Below the pieces are notes generated by a model that made no database searches, was not told the DNA's origin, and saw nothing but the letters and a program-made list of their open reading frames with translations. Source: Hymenobacter rubidus (GTDB lineage: Bacteria > Bacteroidota > Bacteroidia > Cytophagales > Hymenobacteraceae). Taken from it: a stretch of DNA of 37,988 nt. This document shows, in pieces, positions 1-8,009 of this stretch; the first letter of the stretch is position 1; every line of letters starts with the position of its first letter. The translations under genes were made by a program, and so were the position numbers. The DNA is taken from NCBI RefSeq assembly GCF_016734815.1, contig NZ_JAERQF010000046.1, positions 1-37,988 of the forward strand. Reading direction: 5' to 3'.

Positions 1-76
1 GCGAAGGACCTTATCCCGTCAGAACAACGCCTATTCTGCCGGGATAAGGTCCTTCGCTGCGCTCAGGATGACAGAC
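1..76. repeat. Family A intergenic palindrome, cut by the window edge
   Basis: The left arm (GCGAAGGACCTTATCCCG, 1-18) is the inverse of CGGGATAAGGTCCTTCGC at about 40-57. The right arm then continues through TGCGCTCAGGATGACAGAC to 76. The matching outer left part (GTCTGTCATCCTGAGCGCA) should lie just outside the window. Fuller copies occur at 10071-10158, 22744-22847 and 30396-30517. The arms are conserved and the centre differs between copies, so this is a dispersed repeat rather than a gene-specific terminator. Confidence 0.85.
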
Positions 77-111
77 GTGTAGGCAAATCAGACTTTCTAG
101 ACAGCTTCAAT

Positions 112-174
112 GCCAGCGCATCAACAAAAAAGCACCGTGCAAGTTGCACGGTGCTTTTTTGTTGATGCGCTGGC
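112..174. terminator. 31-bp-arm palindrome, bidirectional terminator after the T9SS gene
   Basis: The arms at 112-142 and 144-174 are perfectly complementary around a single G at 143. The core GCACCGTGC/GCACGGTGC stem is flanked by a run of A on the left and T on the right, so it works as a rho-independent terminator in both directions. Its edge lies 4 bases past the stop codon of the leftward T9SS gene, which it should terminate. Pairing continues beyond the T run through GTTGATGCGCTGGC, which a terminator does not need. Confidence 0.85.
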
Positions 175-178
175 GGCT

Positions 179-3100
179 TTACTCTTTCTCGAACTTCTGC
201 ACCGCACGTCCGGCGGTGGTTTGGAGCTCCAGGAAGTAGAGGCCGGGGGCCAAGCGCTCGATGGCTACTTTGGCCGTGCCGGCTTCGGTGGTGCCTTGAA
301 GCACGGCTTGTCCCAATAGGTTGAGCACGCGGTAGGGCGTGACGGCATCGATTAGGAAAGCAATGCTGCTGCGCGCCGGGTTGGGATACAGCAGAACTTT
401 GCCGGCAATGGTGCCATTGCCAGCTACCGTGGCTATGGGGGAATAGGCGATGGTGCCGTCGCGGTCTACCTGACGCAGGCGGTAATAGACCATAGATGCA
501 GGTGCGGTTTTATCCAGGGCTGCGTAGGCGCTGGTGCGGGTACTATTGCCTTGGGCTGCCACACTGGCTACTGTAGCGAACTCAACCCCGTTGAAGCTGC
601 GCTGTACGTCGAAGGTGGCGGCGTTCTTTTCGCTGGCAGTGGTCCAGTTCAGGGCCACGGTGGTTTCGGCCTGGCGTTGGGCAGTGAAGCTGGTCAGCTC
701 GACGGGGAGCGGGTTGACGGCGGCTCCGAACGTTACGTTTTCGTTGGTGGCACCCAGGGCAAACGTGGCCGATGGGACGGCGCTAAACGTGTTGATGGGC
801 TTGGAAGTGAGCGTGCCGGTTACATCAGGCCCACCGAAACCGGTGCTGGGGCCGCTGCTGGCGCTGCGGTCCAGGTTGTTGAATGGGGACCCCAAGGCAC
901 TGACGGCCACCACCAGACCCAAGTCGTTGGGGTTGTTTACGCCGTCGCCGGTGCCGAAGCTGAGCGTGACGGTGCCGGCCGCGTTGTTTGTCGTATTGTT
1001 GGTAGATGCGAGGGTGAAGGACCGGAATCTCGACACGCGCTTGAGCGGCGCAGTGCCTAAGCCGTTGGTAGCGTCCAGGTTGCTGGCTCCGGCGGGGTTG
1101 GGGTTGCCTTCCACTTGCTCCACGGTGTAGGTGCTGGCGGTGTTCTGGCTGGCTAGCGTGAGGGTAAAGGGACGGTAGTAAGTGAGCTTGCCCACCGGGA
1201 ATACGTAAGGGGTCGCCGTGGTGATGTTGCCGGGTGTGATGCGGGCCAATGGGCCGTTCACGAAGCTGGTGGCGCTGCCTCCTGTTGTGCTGGCAGTTTC
1301 AGATAAGGTGAGCAGATTGGTTGCGGAGGTGGTGAGCTTGCCGCTGGTAAGGGTAAGCACTTTTTGCAGCGTAATGGGACGTTGCAGGGTGACACCTGCC
1401 GCGTTGTTGATGGCAAGCGAAGCATTAATTCCAAAAACCAACGCCGTAATTGGGGCGCTACCGCCGATGACTTGTGCCGTTGTGCCATTGAACTGTAGGG
1501 GAGCTGTAGCGCCTGGGTCGAAAGAGAAAGAGGCCGAGTTGTTAACCAGTAAATCTCCTTTTATGGTGTATGTATTACCTGAGGCTGGCGCTGTAGGAGC
1601 GATGGTAAGTGCACTGGTTCCATTCACTTGTATACTACCTCCTACCCTGACGCCGCCATTCAGATTCAGACCTACGCTCTGGCTGATGATTAAATCACCC
1701 AGGGTGGTGAGGGGACTTGCTCCGGTTAGATTACCAACCAGCGTTAGGTCAGATGTATTGAATTCTAGCGTACCATACGTACGGTTCGATACCGAAGGCG
1801 CGACGCTGGTGCCACCCGCTTGCGCGTACACAAAACGCCCACCGGTTTCGAAGGTGAGCACAGTGGTCGTACCACCGAATGGCTGACTGCCAGCATATTG
1901 TTCAAAGCGCGACCCACTGCGAAAAATAACCGAACTGGCGGTGGTCGTTCCAAAGGGCTTTACTGAGCCTGACTGGCTGTAGAAAGCCGTAGTACGGAAA
2001 ATACCACCTGATACAAACTGCACTGCATTGGTGGCGCCTGCCTGCAAGCTGTGCTGTCCTGCAAAGCTTGCATTACCATCAAACACCAGCGTACCGGCGA
2101 TGCTGGCTGTGGTGCTGGCCGTCAGGCTTACTGTGAGTCCTGTTGAAGCCACAGTGGCACCTAAAGTAGCACGGGAACCCGCCTCCACCACAAAATCGTC
2201 GCCGGCCGCGTTGCCGTCAATGGTTAAGGTGCGTGAAGCGGGCACCGTTAAGGTGGCCGTCACATTATTGCGAAACAACAATTGCGAAACGGTTTCGCCA
2301 GCGGCAGCAATATTCACATTGACGGTGGGGCTGGCTACCGTGCTGCCATCGAATACCAGCACATCGGCAGTCGAAGCCACGGCGCGTAACGGCAGCCAAT
2401 TAAGAGCCGTTGTCCAGTTATTATCTAGTCCCAGACCCGACCAAGTGTAGGTGGCTGCCGGCACAGGAAGCGTTGTAAATATAGCCGTTCCGGGAGCATT
2501 GCTATAGTAATTTTCTACTCCTCCGTTGCCATTGAATGCATAGGTGGTGAGGGTATAACTGGTGTTGCCGGTTAGGCCGGTTACCGTGAATGTGTTGGTA
2601 CCCGTGGTTCCTGCAAACACGACAAAATTGTTGGTTCCAACTGCCGTACCGCTGCCGTAGGCAGTATTGGCTGTATAGCTGGTGCCATCAACCGGGGCGA
2701 CGGCTATGGCTGATGTTGGCCGGATGACTACCAATTGATAAGCGCCATTGCCACCGCTCACGGTCACGTCGGCTTGCGCTACAACCACATTCGTCACACT
2801 AACGCCGGGCTGAACGGTAGGCTCAGTGGCCAACACATTCCCGTATACGGCCACGTTTCGGGTACTGGCATTGGTACTGGCATTACTCACTTGCAAGGGA
2901 GTACTGGAAGTGCCATACGTGCCGGTGGAAGAGCCAGTCAACCGTACATAAACGGTAGTAGAAATGCTCCCGCTACTTTGCACCACAGTCAAGGAAGTTG
3001 CGAACCCAGTGGTGGCACTGGTTTGCGAGACTTCGTAACCTGAAGGTGCATTAATTGAAACATTGGCCGTCAAATTGCTGCCCGTGAGCAGATAACTCTG

Positions 3101-3763
3101 AGCAGCAGCAGGCGTACCCTGTGTAGTACTGAAAGCACTAAACGGGTTCGGTGTGGGAGTGACGGTAAGAGCAGGACTGGCATTGGCAGTGCCCGTAACC
3201 GTAAAATCGTCCATTCGGTAGTTAGTCCCTGTCACTGACCATCGAAAAATCAAGTTTGAAGCTCCTTCGGCGCCAGCAGGTAACGTAATGGTTCCGATGA
3301 GTGCCCAAGTCGAATTATTTGCTACATCCGTAAAGCTAACAGCGTTAAAAACTGTACCATCGGTCGACCATTCAAAACTGGTTAAAGCGGCTTGACTTGC
3401 AGTTCTGCGCGCAGCCCAAACTACTTGAATTCCTGTATAACCAACAGTAGAAAGATTATTATTGAAGATAAGCACTTGATTTGCTGAGCTTGAGCCCGTT
3501 CCGGTTCCTGGAGCCACATGTGCCCCGCCAGAGGCCCCAGTGTAGGAAGTGGTGGTTGCAGCACTTGTAGTGGATGTTGTCCACGCAGGTGAGGTGGAGG
3601 AAGTCCATCCGCTGGGCAACGTATTAACAGCAGTTCCAAAATCCTGACTATATGGTAGCTGCCCCCATCCTAATAACGGCAAAAACAGCAACATCAACAA
3701 CGTCGGAAAACGGCGCTGCACAAAAATTAAACGCATGTAAAAGTTTCTCATTAGCGGTAACAT
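179..3763 (-). CDS. Secreted multidomain protein with T9SS type A sorting domain
   Basis: A 1194-residue exported protein. The N terminus has a basic stretch (FVQRR) and a hydrophobic core with a likely signal peptidase site near GWGQ (residues 32-35). A beta-sandwich, anchor-type domain starting YSQDFG follows (about 38-190), then Ser/Thr/Gly-rich Ig-like repeats, a fibronectin III-like segment (about 310-440), and a long region of beta-helix-like repeats on AT-richer DNA. The C-terminal region (about 1075-1194) contains LPVELTSFTAQR, NWTTASEKN and YPNPA, and ends GLYFLELQTTAGRAVQKFEKE-like, which is characteristic of T9SS type A sorting domains cleaved on export and linked to the surface. 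Met5 and Met10 are alternative starts, and Met10 gives the most typical signal peptide. No catalytic domain was recognised; an adhesin or matrix role is only inference. A strong palindromic terminator follows the stop. Confidence 0.9.
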   Translation of the reverse strand: MLPLMRNFYMRLIFVQRRFPTLLMLLFLPLLGWGQLPYSQDFGTAVNTLPSGWTSSTSPAWTTSTTSAATTTSYTGASGGAHVAPGTGTGSSSANQVLIFNNNLSTVGYTGIQVVWAARRTASQAALTSFEWSTDGTVFNAVSFTDVANNSTWALIGTITLPAGAEGASNLIFRWSVTGTNYRMDDFTVTGTANASPALTVTPTPNPFSAFSTTQGTPAAAQSYLLTGSNLTANVSINAPSGYEVSQTSATTGFATSLTVVQSSGSISTTVYVRLTGSSTGTYGTSSTPLQVSNASTNASTRNVAVYGNVLATEPTVQPGVSVTNVVVAQADVTVSGGNGAYQLVVIRPTSAIAVAPVDGTSYTANTAYGSGTAVGTNNFVVFAGTTGTNTFTVTGLTGNTSYTLTTYAFNGNGGVENYYSNAPGTAIFTTLPVPAATYTWSGLGLDNNWTTALNWLPLRAVASTADVLVFDGSTVASPTVNVNIAAAGETVSQLLFRNNVTATLTVPASRTLTIDGNAAGDDFVVEAGSRATLGATVASTGLTVSLTASTTASIAGTLVFDGNASFAGQHSLQAGATNAVQFVSGGIFRTTAFYSQSGSVKPFGTTTASSVIFRSGSRFEQYAGSQPFGGTTTVLTFETGGRFVYAQAGGTSVAPSVSNRTYGTLEFNTSDLTLVGNLTGASPLTTLGDLIISQSVGLNLNGGVRVGGSIQVNGTSALTIAPTAPASGNTYTIKGDLLVNNSASFSFDPGATAPLQFNGTTAQVIGGSAPITALVFGINASLAINNAAGVTLQRPITLQKVLTLTSGKLTTSATNLLTLSETASTTGGSATSFVNGPLARITPGNITTATPYVFPVGKLTYYRPFTLTLASQNTASTYTVEQVEGNPNPAGASNLDATNGLGTAPLKRVSRFRSFTLASTNNTTNNAAGTVTLSFGTGDGVNNPNDLGLVVAVSALGSPFNNLDRSASSGPSTGFGGPDVTGTLTSKPINTFSAVPSATFALGATNENVTFGAAVNPLPVELTSFTAQRQAETTVALNWTTASEKNAATFDVQRSFNGVEFATVASVAAQGNSTRTSAYAALDKTAPASMVYYRLRQVDRDGTIAYSPIATVAGNGTIAGKVLLYPNPARSSIAFLIDAVTPYRVLNLLGQAVLQGTTEAGTAKVAIERLAPGLYFLELQTTAGRAVQKFEKE

Positions 3764-4173
3764 GAGTAATTAATAAAAAGACTTTGGCATAAGTACAGTA
3801 TAGGGTAAAGATACCATCACATTGCACTGCCTACCTAATGCTGAAATTATGAAATCATAATACTTTACATGCACAGGGGTCGATTCACCCCCCCCTTACA
3901 TACAAAACCTGCCCTATTTTGACAATAACACGAGCGGAATTTGGGGGCTTTGGTGATAATCACATAGAAATTTCTTTCTGCAGCCCTATCTGACCATCCG
4001 GATGCGCAATGTATACCCGAAAGCACTGCCCGGCGCCCCCCTTAACTTATTCGCAACCAACCTAGGCTGTATGTCACTACCCTTACCCCAACAGGCTAAC
4101 CCAGCCAAAACCGGTGCTGATGGCGCTTACAAAGTCAGAGTAGGCTAATCCCGCCTATGCTGTCTGTAAAAGA
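3764..4173. other. Intergenic, upstream of the T9SS gene; no gene seen
   Basis: This stretch is AT-richer than its neighbours and has no convincing ORF. It should hold the promoter of the leftward T9SS gene. On the minus strand TATCTTTA (3805-3812) differs by one base from the Bacteroidota -7 box TAnnTTTG and lies about 40 bases before the start, but no matching -33 TTTG was found, so this is weak. A run of seven C lies near 3888. Confidence 0.4.
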
Positions 4174-4207
4174 CAAACGCCCCGGCCACTACGGGCCGGG
4201 GCGTTTG
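4174..4207 (-). terminator. Terminator downstream of the glycosyltransferase
   Basis: The perfect 14-bp stem CAAACGCCCCGGCC (4174-4187) / GGCCGGGGCGTTTG (4194-4207) has a 6-base loop. Read on the minus strand it is followed by a T-rich tract (TCTTTTAC), fitting a terminator for the leftward glycosyltransferase 247 bases upstream. The interval 4208-4453 shows no gene; short ORFs there cross GC-rich non-coding sequence. Confidence 0.7.
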
Positions 4208-4453
4208 GTTGTAGTGCCTGCCATCCCCCATTGGCGCAGAGCCGGCTGCTGCTGCCAGCGGCGGCAAGCCGCTGGGTGGGTGGCCACAGCCGGGTTGCTG
4301 TTCCGGTAAAGAATGACAGGACTTAGGGGAAGAACGAAGCAACAGCTAAAACTACTGCCGGGGCTAACGCAAGCGCAACCGTATCGGCCAAGGCAGGAAA
4401 TATGTCGACTGAAAGCCCCGTTTCACCTTTATTATCGGCCGATGCCACGGCCG

Positions 4454-5713
4454 TCAGGCTGCCGCGAATACGGCATGGATGGCCGGGTGACTCCAGTGGC
4501 GCATGGGCACCGGCGTGGCCGCCACCGCGGTACCCGCCACGGCCTGAATCACGTCCTCGGTGAGGGCACACTGGCGCTGGTGCGAATAATGCCAGCGCTC
4601 CAGCTGGGCCAGCTCGACCCGCGCTTGGGTGGCCACGGGGTCGGAGAAGGTGCGGTGGATGGCGCGGGCGCAGGCCGCCACATCGCGGCTGAGGTAGAGC
4701 AGGCCAGTGTGGCCGTGCTGCACCAGCTCCACGGTGCCGCCGGTGGCGGCGCCCACCACGGGCACGCCAGCCGCTTGGGCTTCGAGGGTCACCATGCCGT
4801 AGGTTTCGTTGGCCGAAGCCATCACGAACACGTCAATGGCTTGGTAAAACACGGCCGGGTTGACCCAGAAACCCCGGAAATGCACCCGGTCCTGCAGGCC
4901 CAGCCGCACCACCTGCCGTTGCAGTTGGCGCAGGTAGGTGTCGCCCTCGTTGCGGGTCGGCTCGCCCATGATGACCAGGTTTGCGTCGTAGCCCAGGTGC
5001 TGGCGCAGGTGGGCCAGCACGTCAATCACGAAGTCCTGGCCCTTGCCTTCGTCCCAGCGGCCCAAAATGCCCAGCAGGCGGCCTGTGGCGGGTAGCTCCA
5101 ACTCCTCGCGAGCCTGGGCGGTGGTACGGGTGCGGGGCGCAAACTGCTCCAAGGGCAGCCCAAGGGGTACTACATGAAGTTTAGCCATATCGAAACGGGT
5201 GCGGTAGGCCACTTCGCGGGCCAGGCTGGGCAGGGGCGTCAGCCAGGCATCAATCAGCCGAAACCGCAGCGTGTGAATGAGACTGCGCTTGGGCCGTCCC
5301 AGCTGCATGTGCTGCTGGTAGATGATGCGCAGATGCCCTCCCATGAGGGTTTTGACGAGGGTGGCCAGGGCGAGGTCCTTGTTTTTCGTCACCACCAACA
5401 CGCCCACATTCAGACGCTCCAACTGGGTTTTGAGGGCCCAGGCGGTGAGGGGCATGGCTGGCCCCCGGCGCACCACCAACGTCTCCAACGGCACAAACCA
5501 CTCCTCGGCCCAGTGAGCCAAAGGCGTGGCGGGTGGCGCGAAGAACGTGACGCGCCACCCGCGCTCCTGCATCCAGCCCGCAAACTTCAGGCTGTTCAGC
5601 TCCAGGCCGCCCAGGCTGCCCGAGAGGCACAGCACGGCCAGCTGCGGGGCATCATCGGGGCCACGGAGGCCCCACCCGGAAACCGAGTTTCCGGGGATAG
5701 TATGTGAATTCAT
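4454..5713 (-). CDS. GT4-type glycosyltransferase
   Basis: A 419-residue GT-B fold transferase that would move a sugar from a nucleotide-sugar donor to an unknown acceptor. The N-terminal Rossmann half has a glycine-rich loop GGLELN (35-40) near the acceptor site. The C-terminal half starts around GRLLGILGRWDEGKGQD, and the donor-binding EX7E motif is NETYGMVTLE with E303 and E311, followed by AQAAGVPVVGAATGGTVE-like sequence typical of GT4. No signal peptide or membrane segment is evident, so it is cytoplasmic. It is not beside other polysaccharide genes, so lipopolysaccharide, exopolysaccharide and glycolipid roles cannot be separated. The ATG lies in a gap before the palindromic repeat at 5790-5920, and a terminator follows at 4174-4207. 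The family is confident; the substrate is unknown. Confidence 0.88.
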   Translation of the reverse strand: MNSHTIPGNSVSGWGLRGPDDAPQLAVLCLSGSLGGLELNSLKFAGWMQERGWRVTFFAPPATPLAHWAEEWFVPLETLVVRRGPAMPLTAWALKTQLERLNVGVLVVTKNKDLALATLVKTLMGGHLRIIYQQHMQLGRPKRSLIHTLRFRLIDAWLTPLPSLAREVAYRTRFDMAKLHVVPLGLPLEQFAPRTRTTAQAREELELPATGRLLGILGRWDEGKGQDFVIDVLAHLRQHLGYDANLVIMGEPTRNEGDTYLRQLQRQVVRLGLQDRVHFRGFWVNPAVFYQAIDVFVMASANETYGMVTLEAQAAGVPVVGAATGGTVELVQHGHTGLLYLSRDVAACARAIHRTFSDPVATQARVELAQLERWHYSHQRQCALTEDVIQAVAGTAVAATPVPMRHWSHPAIHAVFAAA

Positions 5714-5789
5714 AGCTCAGAAAGACAGAAAGTGTAAGGGGCATGTGCGGCAGAAGCAGTAAGAACGAGGTAAAGAGAGAAAAACCAGA

Positions 5790-5920
5790 ACGTCATGCTG
5801 AGCTTGTCGAAGCATCTCGACCGCTTCGTTAGTCTCCCCTCTCTTTTGGAGAGGGGCCGGGGGTGAGGTTCCACGTCAGGCGAAGCGGTCGAGATGCTTC
5901 TACAAGCTCAGCATGACGTT
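5790..5920. repeat. Family B palindrome with a second hairpin in its centre
   Basis: The arms of about 40 bases, starting AACGTCATGCTGAGCTTGT at 5790 and ending in the complementary ACAAGCTCAGCATGACGTT at 5920, pair almost completely. The centre carries a separate hairpin, CCCCTCTC/GAGAGGGG, followed by CCGGGGGTGAGGTT. Its left arm begins just before 5800. The element fills the gap between the glycosyltransferase start and the LytTR regulator stop. It could end the regulator transcript, but it lacks a T run. Confidence 0.85.
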
Positions 5921-5939
5921 CCTTTATCATTGCAACTCC

Positions 5940-6686
5940 TTAGCTCCAACGGCTGAGAAATTGTAAAAAGGCGTCTTTGTACTGGTCGCCCACGGGGATG
6001 GTGACGGCCCCAATCTGGACGGTGAGGCGGCGCACGGCCTCAATCTTGTCGAGCGCCACGATGAACGAGCGGTGGATGCGCATGAAGCGCCGGGTGGGCA
6101 GTTTCTCCTCCATGGCCTTCAGGCTCATGAGCGACAGTAAGGCCCTGGGAGTGCTTTTGAGATGCACCTTCACGTAATCTTTCAGGCCTTCCACATAGAG
6201 GATGTCGCTCAGGGCCACGCGAACCAGCTGGTATTCGGCCTTGAGGAACAGGTATTCGTCTTCTTCCGGGACGGCTGGGGCCGCGGCCGCTGGTTGCGGC
6301 GCCGTGAGCTCGGCATAGGCCCGCGCCTTGCCCGCCGCCCGCAAAAACTCCTCGTAGTTGAAGGGCTTCACGAGGTAGTCGATGGCGTCGACGCGGTAGC
6401 CTTCCAACGCGTACTGCGGAAACGCGGTGGTGAAGATGACGCGCGGGCCCGTGGGCCCCAGCACGCGGGCCAGCTCCAGCCCGTTCAGCTCCTGCATCTG
6501 GATGTCGAGAAACGCCAGGTCGACGGTGCCGGGGTGCTCGTGCAGGTACTTGAGGGCTTCCACCGCACTCCCAAACTTGCCCACCAGCTCCAGAAAGGGC
6601 GTTTTCTGCACAAAGGAGGCCACCAAGCCCAGGGCCAGCGGCTCGTCATCGACGGCAATGGTGCGGAGGGCGGGCAGGGAGGTCAT
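5940..6686 (-). CDS. LytTR-family DNA-binding response regulator
   Basis: A 248-residue two-domain regulator. The receiver domain (about 7-125) has the acidic pair D13-D14, the phosphoacceptor D61 in AFLDIQMQELNG, the TTAF switch threonine region and the conserved lysine in LVKPF. The LytTR domain (about 144-248) contains EYLFLKAEYQLVRV, the DILYVEGLKDYVKVH strand, LKAMEEKLP and FMRIHRSFIV, typical of LytTR. It lies 84 bases downstream of the LytS-type kinase on the same strand, the usual cognate arrangement, so phosphotransfer from that kinase is likely. The ATG at 6684-6686 is well placed ahead of the receiver fold. Target genes are unknown; the divergent pullulanase is the nearest candidate only by position. 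Confidence 0.95.
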   Translation of the reverse strand: MTSLPALRTIAVDDEPLALGLVASFVQKTPFLELVGKFGSAVEALKYLHEHPGTVDLAFLDIQMQELNGLELARVLGPTGPRVIFTTAFPQYALEGYRVDAIDYLVKPFNYEEFLRAAGKARAYAELTAPQPAAAAPAVPEEDEYLFLKAEYQLVRVALSDILYVEGLKDYVKVHLKSTPRALLSLMSLKAMEEKLPTRRFMRIHRSFIVALDKIEAVRRLTVQIGAVTIPVGDQYKDAFLQFLSRWS

Positions 6687-6770
6687 TGGGGGGCAGGGAA
6701 TAGGGAACAGGGAATAAGTGGGGGGAGAAAGGAGGAGGCCTAGCTCCTATTCCTTATCCCTTTTCCCCAT
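6687..6770. repeat. Imperfect inverted repeat between LytS kinase and regulator
   Basis: The gap holds purine-rich repeats (GGGAATAGGG, ACAGGGAATAAG) on the left and the pyrimidine-rich inverse (CTCCTATTCCTTATCCC, TTTTCCCC) on the right. They can fold into a long imperfect hairpin. It fills the whole space between two genes expected to share an mRNA, where it might affect the expression ratio. No terminator T run is present. Confidence 0.6.
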
Positions 6771-7847
6771 TCAGGCGACGTGCAAGGTGAGGTGAACCCG
6801 GAATTCATTGGCCGGCGTGTGGTCTTCAACCAGCAGATTGAACTGGCCGGGGTATAACAAATCGAGCCGACGGCGGGTGTTGGCCAGGCCAATGCCGTTG
6901 CTGCCGGCCAGGTCGGTGGCCGGCGCAGCCAGGCGCGTGTTGCGTACTTCCAGTTCCAGCACATCAGACTGGGGCTGGCGCAGCGCAACGTAAATGCGGC
7001 TGGCCTGGGTGGCCGCTACGCCGTGCTTAAAGGCATTTTCGAGGAAGGGCAGCAGTAGCATGGGCGCCACGGCCACGTCGCGCACGGGCTCGGGCTTTTC
7101 GAAGGTGATGGTCACCCGGTCGTCGAGCCGCAGCTGCATGAGGGTGATGTAGTCCTGCACAAAGGCAATTTCCTGGCTGAGCAGGGTGAGGCCGCCGGCG
7201 GTGTCGTAGAGCACGTAGCGCATCATGCGCGAGAGGTGGTGGATAGCCGTGCGGGCCCGCTCGCCGTCGAGCAGCGTGAGGGCGTAGATATTATTGAGGG
7301 TGTTGAAGAAAAAGTGCGGATTAATCTGGGCCTTCAGCACCGACAATTCCGCCGACACGCGCTGCTGCTCCAGGCTTTGGCGGGCCTGGGCGTCCTTCTG
7401 CCACTTTTGTACCACCGTAATGCAGGTGCTGATGCCCAGCACAAACATGGTGGTGAGCAGGCCCATGGTGTCGATGTGCGGGCCGGTGCGGGGCAGCCGG
7501 GGCCGCCCCGCCGCCGCCACAAAGGCCTTATCCATGAGCGCGGGCAGGTTCAGCTCCAATTCCAGGAGCTTGCTGAAGCCCAGTACTGCCAGCGTAATGC
7601 CCAGAAGCGTCAGAATAAACCATTCGGTCCGCCCCGGAAACAACAGCCGGGGCACCATCACCCGCGCGTTGAGGTAGAAGGCGGCAATCCACACGGCGAA
7701 CATCAGCCCCTGCTTCACCCAGAATTGCGGTGGCATGGTGAGGCGGCCCGTGAGCGGCTGAAACAGCAAAAACGTGAGCCCGAACAAGCCCCACACCAGC
7801 ACATGAATGAGGGGCGTGAGGTAGCGACGGGGGGTGAGGACGGCCAT
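6771..7847 (-). CDS. LytS-type membrane sensor histidine kinase
   Basis: A 358-residue kinase of the HPK8/LytS type. Four hydrophobic segments fill the N-terminal half: about 11-31, 43-62, 77-98 and 128-146. A short coiled coil leads to the His_kinase box LKAQINPHFFFNTLNNIY, with phosphorylated H178. The ATPase part has the N box LLLPFLENAFKHGV (N271) and the glycine box GSNGIGLANTRRRLDLLY; the family characteristically lacks a canonical DHp two-helix domain. No separate extracellular domain is seen, so the ligand is probably sensed in or at the membrane. The gene precedes the LytTR regulator on one strand and is divergent from the pullulanase. A TAAGTTTG promoter box lies 20 bases before the ATG. 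Confidence 0.95.
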   Translation of the reverse strand: MAVLTPRRYLTPLIHVLVWGLFGLTFLLFQPLTGRLTMPPQFWVKQGLMFAVWIAAFYLNARVMVPRLLFPGRTEWFILTLLGITLAVLGFSKLLELELNLPALMDKAFVAAAGRPRLPRTGPHIDTMGLLTTMFVLGISTCITVVQKWQKDAQARQSLEQQRVSAELSVLKAQINPHFFFNTLNNIYALTLLDGERARTAIHHLSRMMRYVLYDTAGGLTLLSQEIAFVQDYITLMQLRLDDRVTITFEKPEPVRDVAVAPMLLLPFLENAFKHGVAATQASRIYVALRQPQSDVLELEVRNTRLAAPATDLAGSNGIGLANTRRRLDLLYPGQFNLLVEDHTPANEFRVHLTLHVA

Positions 7848-7867
7848 ACAGAAGCACTAAAGCGAAA

Positions 7868-7875
7868 CAAACTTA
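7868..7875 (-). promoter_or_regulatory. -7 promoter box for the LytS/LytTR operon
   Basis: On the minus strand the sequence is TAAGTTTG, an exact match to the Bacteroidota -7 consensus TAnnTTTG. It lies 20 bases before the kinase ATG, giving a leader of about 13-15 bases. A convincing -33 TTTG was not found at the usual spacing. Confidence 0.55.
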
Positions 7876-7996
7876 GCGAGGCCGCGCACCGCACCACGGG
7901 GCTAACCGACCGCTGGGAGTATTGTATCGACGGCGGGCGGCGTTTTATCGGTCGGGCCAAGGCCTTTCACACGCATGGGCTTCACTCAGAAACTCC

Positions 7997-8004
7997 GAAC
8001 TTTG
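7997..8004 (+). promoter_or_regulatory. Weak -7-like box before the pullulanase
   Basis: GAACTTTG matches TAnnTTTG in all but the first base and lies only 5 bases before the ATG at 8010. If used, the mRNA would be leaderless or nearly so. The box is imperfect and has no clear -33 partner, so support is limited. Confidence 0.25.
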
Positions 8005-8009
8005 CACCC

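Noticed and set aside
4145..4342. 65-codon minus-strand frame downstream of the glycosyltransferase
   Set aside because: It runs through the terminator hairpin at 4174-4207 and has no homologous pattern.
7236..8009. 258-codon upstream extension of the pullulanase frame
   Set aside because: It is antisense to the LytS kinase, has no domain, and the signal peptide begins at ATG 8010.
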